A stretch of 64,000 bases of DNA from Kwoniella bestiolae CBS 10118 (lineage: Eukaryota; Basidiomycota; Tremellomycetes; Tremellales; Cryptococcaceae), in the NCBI RefSeq assembly GCF_000512585.2, contig NC_089241.1, positions 6,838,001 through 6,902,000 on the forward strand. Direction: 5' to 3'. The notes under the pieces were generated by a model. The model did not search any database and had not been told where the DNA came from. It was given only the letters and a program-made list of their open reading frames with translations. The position numbers were made by a program, and so were the translations under genes. Position 1 is the stretch's first letter. Each line of letters begins with the position of its first letter. Of the stretch, positions 23,277-34,938 are shown one piece after another.

Positions 23277-24031
23277 ATGCGATTCTCCATTGCTTTTCCT
23301 GTCTTCGCTTTCGCCTCTTGTAGTAAGTGTCCAATACTCACTTCACCACAAACAACCGTTTTGGCTGATCACCACCTCGATGTTCAGCTCTTGCTGCGCC
23401 GGTCGCACAAGGTTTTGGCGGCAACAATGTGAATGCGAACGGCATCGTCAGCGGCGGTCCCGCAATCAGCCAAGGACAAGTTGCTCCTCCCCCTGCTGTG
23501 ACTGGAGGATCAGGGGTGGGGGGCGGAGCATTGGGTAATGCAGGTTCGCCGACCACCTCTGGTCTCGGAAGTGTCCTTGGCGCTTCAGGCTTGTCTGGTG
23601 ATTCAGGGGATGGGATCGCTGCTGGACCAGCCGGTAAAGCGGCGGCCAAGCCTGGATCGGCCTCTGGAGCTATTGGTAGCCAATTCATTGGTAGCTCGCA
23701 ATCCCCTGCCCCTCCTTTCGCTTCCGCCTTTGGAACCGTTGGTACCACTCCACCTGCTGGATCACCCTTTGGCAGTGGTCTCGGAAGTGTCCTTGGCGCT
23801 TCAGGCTTGTCTGGTGATTCAGGGGATGGGATCGCTGCTGGACCAGCCGGTAAAGCGGCGGCCAAGCCTGGATCGGCCTCTGGAGCTATTGGTAGCCAAT
23901 TCATTGGTAGCTCGCAATCCCCTGCCCCTCCTTTCGCTTCCGCCTTTGGAACCGTTGGTACCACTCCACCTGCTGGATCACCCTTTGGCAGTGCTTCTGC
24001 TGGTGTTCCCCCTCCAGTACAAAGTGTTTAA
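23277..24031 (+). CDS. small secreted Gly/Ala/Ser-rich protein with duplicated 72-aa unit
   Basis: Two exons: 23277-23322 and 23388-24031, giving 229 aa. Exon 1 encodes MRFSIAFPVFAFASC; after a phase-1 intron the chain continues TLAAPVAQG, a good signal-peptidase site. The mature part is low complexity and contains two tandem copies of a 72-residue unit beginning GLGSVLGASGLSGDSGD and ending TTPPAGSPFGS. No Cys follows the signal peptide and no enzymatic domain is seen. The duplication is identical at DNA level. Function unknown; likely extracellular or wall-bound. Confidence 0.85.
23561..23992 (+). repeat. perfect tandem duplication, 2 x 216 bp
   Basis: The copy at 23561-23776 is followed directly by the copy at 23777-23992. 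By reading, the two are identical at every base, in frame (72 codons each) inside a secreted protein gene. Confidence 0.9.
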
Positions 24032-25240
24032 CCTTGAGCACCTACTTCTCCTTACTCGGAGTGGCCCATATAACCCGTAATATATGTAGTTGGAGTATGA
24101 GGGCAATGTAGATTGGGGTCCAGCCTAACTCACTTCGTATGTAGGAGTTGTTCTCGAATCAAGGACAATCGGCGATGTATTGCATTGTGTACCCCACGTC
24201 GGTTCCCAGAGTTCCGCCCAAATTCCTCCTTAGTTTTCCATTCGAGTGTCATGGCCGACTACGCGTCATCAACCGTCTGTTTAAACAAACAAATGAGCAA
24301 TGAAGGCGCCATCTGTTATATGATTGCTAGTGAGTCAAGTGAGACAAGTTGAATCAATACTCGCAGTCGCAAACAATTATTCTGGAAACTCATTAAACCC
24401 AGGATCCAAACCGAAAGCGGAAGTCTCAGAAGAGGAATATAACCATTGAATGGAAAATTAAGGGTCTCGGAATTTTGAAAAATCGATCTTATCAAGATAA
24501 GCTTTCGCGCTAAACCCTGATCGAATGTCCTTGGCTGTGGAATTCTCAGCCTATTTGAATGGTATGGAAAATGGACAAACAAAACGGACGTAAACAAAGT
24601 CTGATTGATTCCTGATCCGGATAAATGAGATACTCAGAGGGAGCTTGATGTAAACAAATCAATGGGACCATAGTACTGTATGGCTTGAGATTCAGTGGAA
24701 AGTTTCGGCTTGTCTTTCGATCATCATGCTAAGCTGTCTTGTTTGGTTCCACCAGTCGGAGTAGCTCGGTCAACGTATTCCAGCTACACCGGCAGATACA
24801 ACATACTGGAAGCATTGCATGCTTCTGCATAGAAGACCTGCTTCGGAAGGCCAGACCAATGGGCTAGCGTGCAATATGATTAGCTTACCACTAAGAAGTT
24901 TCATCTAATAATCATCTATGAGCTAGACCTTCAAGGCTTCAAACGTGCTGAATTGCCCAAGGTCATCGAAGTAAACAAAGTTCCAATATAATTTATGACC
25001 TGTACGAGACAGGAATAGTGCAAAGATTGAGCAATAATGGTGTCATTTCCATCGCGACATACGTCGAGTTGGTTGCGCTCGGAAAAGGTATAAGAACCCC
25101 CTAACCTCCTCGATAATACGATCTTTCGGTCTCTACTCAACAGTTCCTCTAGGTCGAAAGCAAACATATCCAGCATCAACAACCCTTATTTCGCATTTAG
25201 CTTCGTTCGTCGGTCGACTCATCAGTAAAGCATCTTCGAC
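24032..25240. promoter_or_regulatory. 1.2-kb intergenic region, promoter of the next secreted protein
   Basis: No gene is supported. TATAAG at 25089-25094 lies about 150 bp before the next start codon, matching the TATA spacing of the neighbouring small secreted protein genes. Confidence 0.5.
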
Positions 25241-26187
25241 ATGTACTTCATCACCTTTGTTGCCTCTCTTGCTGCCATCGCTGGTGAGTAAACATCTGAC
25301 GCGTACATGTCATTCCTCTGGCGCTTCCGCTGATCACTGACCACCTTACAGGCACCCAGGCTGCTCCTCTATTTGGGAGCTTCTTCCACCATAGCTCCAC
25401 ATCTCCTAGCAATAACGCCACTTCCACCACCTCGGCTAGATTCCCATCCTACACAGGTGGTCGATTCAACCTCACCGAAGTCCTTGAGGAACACAACATC
25501 GATCTTTCCAACCTCAGAAACCTAAATGTCACTCAAATCTTGGGCGAGTTTGGTATCACCCTTCCTTCTAACATCGATGTAGAAGATATCATTGACGACT
25601 TGGAAGAGAAGTTCAACTCCACTGGTAACGGCAACGGCTTCCAAAGTGGCTCCTTCTTCCACCACAACTCATCCGCCAGCGCTTCCGCCAAACCTTCCAG
25701 CGGATTCTTGGGCGGCTTATTCGGACACCATGGCCACAACAAGACCTCCATTGCGGTGTCTAGAACCAGAAATAGGACCAGCACCAGTGCCAGCGCTACC
25801 CCTTCCGTCACTTCAGACTTCGAGAGCTCATTCACCTCTAGCTTCTCCTTCTCAGTTCCCACCCCCAGCTTCAGCGCAAGCAACGTCGAGAGCTTCTCCG
25901 TCCCCTCTGCAAGCGCGAGTGCTTCGGCCTCTTTCGGCGACTTGGTTGGAATCGGCAGTGAAATCCTTCCATCGGCTACCACTTCGTTCGCTTTACCCTC
26001 CGTTTCCGTATCCGTTTCCGCTTCCAGCGCCAGTGTTACCCCCCCATTCATCTCGACGGTGACCGAAGAAGATGCTGGGATTCCAGGCCCCACCGGCACC
26101 AATGGTGATCTTTTAGACGTAGATGCTACCGTCACCGCTGATCTCCTCGGCGCCGAAGTTACCGCTGATGTCAATCTCGATATCTAA
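25241..26187 (+). CDS. small secreted Ser-rich protein, paralogue of the gene at 27328
   Basis: Two exons: 25241-25283 and 25352-26187, giving 292 aa. Exon 1 encodes MYFITFVASLAAIA; a phase-1 intron splits the codon before TQAAP. The N-terminal third has a helical segment (FNLTEVLEEHNIDLSNL, then GITLPSNIDVEDIIDDLEEK). The middle is a Ser/Ala tract (SASAS repeats) with several N-glycosylation sequons, and the C-terminus ends LLGAEVTADVNLDI. The block LPSxxDVxDIID and the DV-rich ending recur in the next gene, so the two are diverged paralogues. Family unknown to me; probably extracellular and heavily glycosylated. Confidence 0.87.
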
Positions 26188-27327
26188 GCTGGACTCAATC
26201 GGAGTAAGGGTTGTCTTACACCCGTCGGACATTTTTGCCTGTCTTTTCCCACTCTTCCCTCTGGCCTAATCTTATTTCAGTTCAATTTTCGTTCTTCTTA
26301 CTTATTCGATACATTCCTTGTCTGGCAGAATTGGTTATAATTCCCTGTAGCGAATGGTCTCGTGCGCGACAATTTCAAGAATGTCAATAAAAATGTATCT
26401 ATATCGTGTTAGGTCATCTGCCTTAATCCTTTTGAGCCGTGGGGTCAACGATGCTGTGGCACCGCACAGTTGTGTGCCAGAAAGGGTTGGTGGGGTTTCA
26501 TACCTCGAGCATCTCAATATGCCAAAATACCCACTCATCACCGTAATAACACAAGACAAGCAAAATGGTTCAGTTCCTCTTACCATCTGCACAGTAAACG
26601 TCCGGAATTGTCCAGGCATCCACCATACTTTGGGTACTGGGCGAGGCGTTAATTTCCAAGTTCAAAGCTGAGCACGTGAGTGCTGGTATGCATGCCTGAA
26701 GCCTTTCATCCATTCCTGGGTGATTACGATAATGCCGATAACACAGGCTTCGGACTTAAGCTCTGATGACTCATTACAAGGTGGTCGCCGCCTCCTCTTG
26801 TCATCATTCAGTATTCAATTGATTCTATACACCATCTTACTGAATTGAAGTGGTGTTAACTCTATCTTGCGCCATTCGAATACGACATTTGACTGACATA
26901 TCTCGGCACTCTGACTCTGGAGTGCGGGTTGACCTGAATGATCGCCATATAGAACGATATAGGATTCAATCTAAATTAGGTTCGGATCAGGCTCATTGAT
27001 GTAATCGAGAAACAGACAAAATCTAATATAACGATTACAAGTCATGCCTGGACAGTTGACAACGGACATGATGCGAGGTTAGAATGAAACTCATGGTAAT
27101 ATGGATTATGTCTCATTCAGATCACCGGTCGATCACTCAGCTCTGAATCGTGGTAAAGGATGGAAATGGAGCGGAGCAGTAAGGTATAAATACCACGACG
27201 AGGAGGAAAGAAAGATCGACGTCTTCTCATCACATACGCATCGCTTCTCACTCCGAGCAATTTTCATAGCTTCCATTCTCCACCAAATCTCCTCGATCCG
27301 TTGTAACATCTTCAACTCCCAATCAGT
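26188..27327. promoter_or_regulatory. 1.1-kb intergenic region with TATA box
   Basis: No gene is supported. TATAAATA at 27185-27192 lies about 140 bp before the start codon at 27328, the same spacing as in the other small secreted protein genes. Confidence 0.55.
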
Positions 27328-28147
27328 ATGAAATTCCAAGCTACCCTATTCGCCTGTGTGGCTTTCCTTGCTGGTCCGTTGCCCTCAGCCAAGCTCCTAG
27401 CCCATTTGAAGAGTGCTGATCATCGTCTCTCCCCACATAGGTATCCAAGCAGCTCCCGTCCCCGGACTCTTAAACAACCTTCTCACCCCCGTCCAACAAC
27501 CCCGACTATCCCCCACATCCACGTCCAATGGCCCTACCGCTCCAGGTGGCGGTGTCCTCGAATCCAATACCGGTTCCTCCCTCTCCTCCATCCTCAAACA
27601 ATTGCACATCACCACCCCCGAGGGATTAGACACCACCCTGAACGGTATCAAGTTAACAGGACTGGATGATCTGAGATTATCCCAATTCCTTCAATTCCTC
27701 TTACTCGGCCCAGGGGTCCATGTACCAAGTGGTCAAGATGTGGATGATATAATTGACCAAATCATCTTTGACCTGCATAACGAGGTCACCACGGGGAACG
27801 AATATGGTCATACCTACACTAAAGCAAAAAGAGGCTTAGGTGATATCTTAGGTAATTTGAAGGGCGATGCACCTGGATCGCAAGTTTCTCATCATGCTTT
27901 ACAAGATATCAATGCGATTTTCACGGATGGCGCATACGATAGACATACCAGTACGCGGGGTGCTACTCCGACTTCCAATGGCGAGATATACTTGGGACCG
28001 TTGGCGGATGTGAAACCTAGTCTTACGGTTGGACTGCTTCCATCCGGAACGGATAGGGGAGCGGTCGGTCTGGTGAATGTTGATGTCAGTGCGGATCTGA
28101 ATGTGGAAGGAGCCAAGTTCACTCTGGGTCCTAAAATCCATTTGTAG
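27328..28147 (+). CDS. small secreted protein, paralogue of the gene at 25241
   Basis: Two exons: 27328-27373 and 27441-28147, giving 250 aa. Exon 1 encodes MKFQATLFACVAFLA; a phase-1 intron (donor GTCCGT, weak) splits the codon before IQAAPVPG. The mature chain has a helical domain (SSLSSILKQLHI, then LSQFLQFLL, then VPSGQDVDDIIDQIIFDL) and a Lys-Arg (TKAKRGLGD) that could be a processing site. The C-terminus has beta-like strands (VGLVNVDVSADLNVEGAKF). It shares the DVxDIID block and its placement with the gene at 25241 but lacks the Ser tract. Function unknown. Confidence 0.86.
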
Positions 28148-28797
28148 ACGGTCGGACAGTGTAGGTCTAGGCTCTGTAGGAGCGATGAAACGACGGTCCT
28201 TGAAGTCATAGCATTTATAGCGTCTTGGAATATTACTTTGATCGAATAGGAGAACATAAAATCAAAACACTCTGTACATCTTCTGATATCTCTTTAATTA
28301 CTGTAATCTACATACACGCATGAACTTGTCTTTCCATAATCCAGTAAGCCAGTTAATTGTATTTGCCCACAGCCTGCATCTTCTCCCGAACCAAAGAGCG
28401 CACAACAATTCACATAGTTTCTTCAGTTGCCATAACCATATTGAAATACATGTTAAAATAGCTACCAATAAAGCAAAAGTCATTATATTCCGCGTCCAGA
28501 GAGCAAAGTTCGTTATATACATGAAATATAGAAGAAGTAAAATATCCTTGGTACGAGGCGACAATCGACCCAACTATACTGCAAAGCACCTACAAAAGTA
28601 CTCACAGTCCATCAACAGTCAAGGGCATCTTCTCATGATCGAACAGTACTATACATATCCACATCTCCAGACTGATCGGTTCGTTAACAATTCTCGTTCA
28701 CGGGACTCCTTTGAATACACTCAATGCCCACTATAACCAATTATCCTAGACTGAATTATACTCCACACGTACAGTATCTTGACGGTTGCTCTACGCC
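28148..28797. other. convergent intergenic region
   Basis: About 650 bases between convergent stop codons, AT-rich, with no gene recognised. Confidence 0.5.
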
Positions 28798-31700
28798 TCA
28801 CAGCCTGGTCCGTCCAATCCCATCGCCTTTCAGCCTATCCAACAAAGCCTGCAATCTATCTTCGACGCTCTTCCCCTGACCTGAAACAGAACTGGCAAAA
28901 CTCTTACTGGAAGGACTCAGCCCAGGTGCCGACATATAACTCTGTCCTCGGGATCCAATCTCGTTCTCGTGGAAAAGCTGTCTCTGTGGTCCAGGGCTAA
29001 GATTTTCGATCGTATTACCAGCACCAGCGGTGTAATGATTGTTCGCCTTGACGGGACTGATGGTAGGTCGAAGGGAGACCTGGGCAGGTGAGGGGGCATC
29101 TTCAAATTGCGAGTGAGCAGGAGACTGAGTATGGATCTGGCTTGATCGTCTCGGCTGGCGCTCAGGGGTCGTGGGGATTGTCGTTGTGGTTGAATCTTGG
29201 AAGGCGAATGGGGAGCTATTCGAAGGTGGCCATTCATTATCATCGGAATTGGGGTGCGAGATGATATCGATTCGGCCGTGGGATGCATCCAGATCACGGG
29301 AGAGATGATCGATCAAGTCTGCTACATCTGCATGGGATGTGAAGTAGACCTATGGTGTGAAGCACCGTCAGCACAGCACAATATGTCCACAGATCAAGAG
29401 TCGTCACAGTCTTCCATCGATCACATGGAGGTAGAAAGGCCAGAACAGAGGAGTAGCATCGAGTAGGAGGCAGATCACTCACATCGGTAGGCGGTCTAGG
29501 CTTCTTCACTACATTTCTATCCCTATGCCTGAAATTCAACCCAGCCGTCCCATTACCCAAGGCCTTCGGCCACCCAGCATTGTTCCCAGCAGCGTGGAAG
29601 ACATCGTCATCCTCGGGAATCACAGAGTTTCGCACACTTGACGAGTAGCTCGTAGTCCGAGAATGCGGTGCACCGGGAGTATCGAACGTGTATTCTTCGC
29701 CGTCGACTGAACCAGTCACGGATGTTCGGAGGGCATCGACAATGTTCCAGATTACTTGACCGTCTGCGTATTCTCTATGAAGTGAAGAGTAGTCAGCATG
29801 TGGGTCACACATTTCTCCAGATGAGATCGGTAATTTAAACGATACGAAAGATGACGGAAGAGGAAAGCAGGTTACAACATGTGAAGGAGATCCGACGATT
29901 TATGACAACAGCAAAAAGATGGACAACTCACGTAATCTCCACAGCCTGAGTCATCCTCCTTCTATCCAACGATCCCCTCGCAACAGCGTCCTCCAACGCA
30001 CGTCTAGTTCTAGCATGAGCATTCTCATCGTTATCCCCAAACGCGGCCGTGTGGTTCTTATCAGGACTCTCAAGCAATTCCTCATCATCATCACCCCTAT
30101 ACATATCAATCAAACTTCCTCCAGTGGACGATCTAGTATGCGACTCATCGTCTCCACCTCCATTTGACGAATTACCAGGACTTGGGGTCAGGCTCGGTGC
30201 CGACGTCTTGTTGGTTAAGGGAGTAGAGTTGGGATGAAGGAATCCCAGACCATGCAATTCTCCTGTTCCCGCTCCTGACGTGGTGGGCACCTGGGTTTGT
30301 GAGTTGGAAGGCGAGGGAGTGAAGGAAGGCTTGGTAGGTGTGTTGGTACCGTTTGAATCGGCCGATGCGTTAGAGAAGGAGAAGTTCCTTCGATGAGCCG
30401 GAGGAGAGTTGGATACCAGTTCATGGTCTTCTTCACTCAACTTCAAGGGTTTCCGTCGTATAGACTGTTTTCGCGGTTGGTTCAAACCCGGTCTCAGCGA
30501 TGCAGAATCGGGCGATTCAGGTATTTTCGGTGTATGAGAGGCGAGAGAGGGAGTTGACGGGATGATATTCAACCCTTCGGGGAGAATCATAGTTCTGCGT
30601 ACTATGACTCTATCTTGAGCTGGTGGGATTGGTATGGGTTCGGGAACCGGAGCAGAAGGGGCTAATCCACCGATAGTTGCGGGTGAAGGCGATGGTTGAG
30701 CTTTGCGAGCTTTGGATAACGATCTGAAAAGTCCTTTCTTCTCCTTTTCTTGCTTGACGGCTTTCTCGTCGGTATTTACTGGTACAGCAGGCGGAGGTGA
30801 AGGTCCGATAGGTGCAAGGGCAGTCGAGGTGGTACCAGCCATACCCTTCGCAGCCAACATGTCATTCAGCTGTCCTTCGTTTAAACCTAATGCTCGTCCA
30901 GCTTCGATGAACTTGTTCCTCGCATCGTCGTCAGAGGAAGTAGGTGTATGTCGAGGTTGTTGTTCAGTTACAGCATCAATGGCAGGCAGAGGACCCATAG
31001 CATTACTCTGCGTAGAGACAGGACTTTGCGATCTACCTTGCGGCTGTTGAGGTGGAGGCGAAGTCTCCTTTGATCGTTTCATCTTACTCATGACATGTTT
31101 GAGCCCGCTCGAATGACCGAGGCTACTAGGTGGAGACGGGACTTCCTGTTGTTGGACGGCGGGTGGAGGACCGGCACGCTCCGGTGGTGGAGGGAATCTG
31201 AAAGCATCGAGGTTGGGCGGAGCAGACGGTGGCGCTTCGGGATGATCATCTGCTCGAAGATGAATTGGATCTTTAAGTCTCTGAGCGACCGAAGCGGAAG
31301 CGGATCTTTGCGGTCCACCTTGACCCATCGCGACGTTCTGGATAGGCGAAAGTTTGCTCTGCTGCTGCTGCTGCGATAGCATTTGTTGATGCTGTTGCTG
31401 TTGGAGCTGTTTGGTAGGTGATAGCTTTGTCTGAGTGGGTTGAGCAGCAGGGAATGGCGTGACTTCGTTACCGGAGAAACTTCGTCCTTTACTTCTCAAT
31501 CCGGTGAACTTCTTCCATTTCAGACTCATCTTACTGCCTGATCCACTTGACTTTTCCGAAGTCTTGGCTGATCCAGTTTCAACTTGATTTTCAGGTGTTA
31601 ATGGTGTGGTCGGAACGTTTGCAGTTGAAGATACCAATTTAGGTGAGGATATGACCATTGGTGCCCCTTTCTTGCTAAACTTCCTATCCAGCTTGCTGTT

Positions 31701-34700
31701 GGATACAGATGGTGTATGGTTCAGAGCAGCCGTAGCCGCTGCGATACGAGCTTCAAAGTCTTTTCGTACCTCCGGATCCTGCTCGAGTGGTACGCGGAAA
31801 TGAGCTCGATTCGATGACTTTCGAGAAAGATCGCCAGCGGGTGGTGATTGAGTATCGTGCGTATCTTCTGACGGAGTTGCCACAGGCTGTTGGGGTGGTG
31901 GTGGAGCAGGTCGAGTTGGAAGCATGATCGGATTGTGCGACTTGGACCCCGATCGGGAGACTGAACCGCCAGTGCTACTACCGGTAAGTGGCGGAGTCAA
32001 GATATGCGTATCGACGGAAGAAGGCAGCGTGCTCTTTTCTTGCGAAGGAGTTGTACTTTGTGAAGAGGATTGTTGTAATGGTTCCGCAGGAGGGAATCTC
32101 CAGGAAGAAGGAGGCGGGGGACTGATGGGTCTCGCAAGATCGGGAGAAGTTGCTCCAAGTATGGGTGACATTGCTCTCTGTGTGGGAGAGAAAGCTTCTG
32201 CAGACATAGGAGGCGAGTACTACAGGCGCAAGATCAGCATTTCTGTCAGTAACAGTGAAGATGGACTCACGGGAACATAAGTATCATCGTCGCCATGGCC
32301 TCTCAAAGCTTCTCGTTCCGCTCTAGCTTTGAGCACTAACTTCTCTTGCAATAACATCATCTCTTCCATGCCCATCCCACTCATCTTTCGCAGTACTTCA
32401 GCTTCTTGACCAGGCTCTGGAGATCTCATACCATCCGTAACAAGCTCAAAGCCATCAGGGGAGTCATCATTGAACACGCTTGCCCAGACTATCTCTCCGG
32501 GCATTTGCGCGTCTTCAGAAAAGCTCGAGCTAATGGAAGTTGAAGAAGCTTGACGACGAAGTGTAGTAGTTGGTGACAGAGGCGCAGTATCTTCATTTGG
32601 CGGGGTGTCATTAGGCGATTCATCGATGGTACCCTGAGCGGAAACAGATCTCTCGAATGGCTCTTGACCTGGTGCGAGTTCCCAACCTAAATTATGATGG
32701 AGTTGATGGATAGAATTGGATGAGGTGGTTCGCGAATTGGCTACGCTTCGTCGACCCATAACCTGCTTGACTTCAGGTACAAACTCTTCCATCAATTGAG
32801 GACTAGACGTGTACTTGTCACGATCTGAAGGTGTCTCGTCTGCTTCTTCGATGATATCGGGTGTTGAGGGATGACTGGAAAGGGACGAAGACAGGCGTCG
32901 ATTTATTGGTGCTTCTCCAATTGTACCGGCCCTTCGTCGAGAACCGCCGTTAGGGTGATGAGAGAGCTCATGATCCGCAGACTTAGTAGGGGTAGTTTGA
33001 GCTTGATTGACTGATCTTGATCGACCGAGAGAAGTACACCTTTCTGCTATGTTTGGTATACCTTTGATCGGGGAAGGGGTGTTATCGGGAGAGATAGCAG
33101 TTCGGATCGCATCCAAGGGGGATTGATTACTAGGCGTCGCTGATCTAGATGACACGCTAGATTGGGAATGGTGGGTCAATCGAATAGGTCTTGGTTGACC
33201 AGGTATATAGACCGGTTGGTTAGGCGCTACGGTGGAGGTTGATGAATTGGATAAAGTAGGCTGGTGTCGTACCGGCTGGCTTCGGGTAGGTGTAAATACT
33301 GGCATAGGTATAGGAGGGAGGGCTTCTTCCACGTGAGCCAGGAGGTTGTGTGTTCGTGGAGAAGGGGGTAATTTCGATGGCGATGATGGTTCGGTATTGA
33401 CTCCAGTGAAAGTACTGTTAGTAGGTGACATTTGGAACGGGAACACAGACGAAGTAGCAGATTGACATGAATCTTCTGAACGAAGATCAGATGGTCTTCT
33501 GACTCTTTCCGCTTGATCGTCTCCCAACTGTGAAGCTCTTCTTGACACCGGATCCAGCATTTCTTCTACCTCTTCTGGAGTTGGTGGTTTATTCACTTTA
33601 TCAGGTACAGCTTGGACCGCCATACTCCCTCTCTTCAGCTGACCACCGATTTCCTGAAGAGCCAGTGATATTCTCTTGACTTGGGCGGGGGTCAAACCAT
33701 CCAATCGAGACTGCCTTTTTCTCGCTTTCTGATGTTTTCCGGCAAACATCGGATCTTCTGCCGAGTTGGGCGTAGGTGGGTTGAGATTCAGCGAGGAAGA
33801 TGGTGAGTGACCTTTCGACGGTAATGAGGACGAGATATTAGGTATTACACTGGAAGTTGGAGTCGCAGTTTTCTCGGACGTGGTGGGACTTTCGGCTCTT
33901 TTGGTGGGTTGATAATACGCATTTGCTTTTTCAGGTGAGATCGCAGGTAGTAGAGGTATATTTCTACTGGTAGGTGTGCCATCACTTTTCTTCGAGGAGA
34001 TCGAGCCGCTTTTGAGATCTTTATGACTAAATGACTTTTTCACTTTCCTGATATATTCTGCTTCTCTCATACCTGATCCGCCGCTGAATCCATATGATCT
34101 CGTCTTGAAGCCTGCATTAGATGCATCAGGGGAAGATCCAACTCCGAACGTCTGGAACGATGAGAAGGAATTGGAGATTGGTGGGGGAGATGAGAGGAAG
34201 CTTCCTGGTGTTGATGGAGCATTACCATGTCCCTGGCCGTCGTCGTAGGATGATAAGACTGATGGACTGGAAGTAGAGGTAGTGAGTAGGGAAGGGGAGG
34301 ATGAGGAAGTTGGCAGACGTCCATGTTTGACGCCTAATCCACTTCTAACCCAGTTTTCATCCATCTGAGGTGGTCTACCATCCCATTGATCCTCTTGCGC
34401 TGCGTCCCGCATCTCCGCAAAGAGCAGCTCCTCCTCCTCTTCCGTCAAGGCAGGTCCATGGTGTCTTGCTCGTTGTGACGCCAGGAGTGATCTGAGGGAT
34501 TCTTCAGGCGCAGTCGAAAGGGAAGGAAGGAGGACTGAGAATCGTTGTGACAGTCTGGTGCAGATGACATAATTAGTTCATCCTCATCCGGCCATGCTTC
34601 ATACTAGGAAGGGTAAACACTCACGAAGGAAGGATAAGGGAGTTTCTGATATCCACATTCAGACTAGGTGCTATCTCCATCCCGTTCATTGGGCCATTCC

Positions 34701-34938
34701 ATCCGTTATCATATTCCTTTCCCTTCTTGCTTCTTCCTCCCCCGTCCTCTGACGGTCCCGCACGGTGATGGTGGTACTTTTCGCTCTGACCTTCCGTCTT
34801 ATGACTTGATCTCGAAGGTGTTCGTCTACCAGCAAGAGGATGTTTCTTCTCAGAGGTCGAAGCGGTACGTTTTCTGCTGGGTGAAGAGGCGGGCCGTGTG
34901 AAGGTTGAATCGGACATTGAGGGTGAGTTGCAGAACAT
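28798..34938 (-). CDS. large Ser/Pro-rich protein of unknown function (1909 aa)
   Basis: Five exons: 34938-34625, 34554-32271, 32219-29932, 29774-29483 and 29349-28798. The reading frame is continuous over 1910 codons. Most of the chain is disordered: Ser/Pro/Thr-rich with short basic clusters and a poly-Gln patch near residue 1140. Ordered islands are near residue 105-160 (LSQRFSVLLPSLSTAPEESL followed by a Glu run) and near 1620-1760 (EYADGQVIWNIVDALR, and across the last intron DVYFTSHADVADLIDHLSRD). The C-terminus carries a short helical stretch (SVEDRLQALLDRLKGDG). I do not recognise the family. The composition is that of a cytoskeletal, polarity or signalling scaffold, but that is a guess. 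A second ATG seven codons in (34917) could also be the start. Confidence 0.85.

Noticed and set aside
23338..23964. 208-codon minus-strand frame opposite the repeat-containing secreted protein
   Set aside because: It mirrors the GC-rich repeated coding sequence; the + strand has a signal peptide and splice sites, the minus strand has neither.
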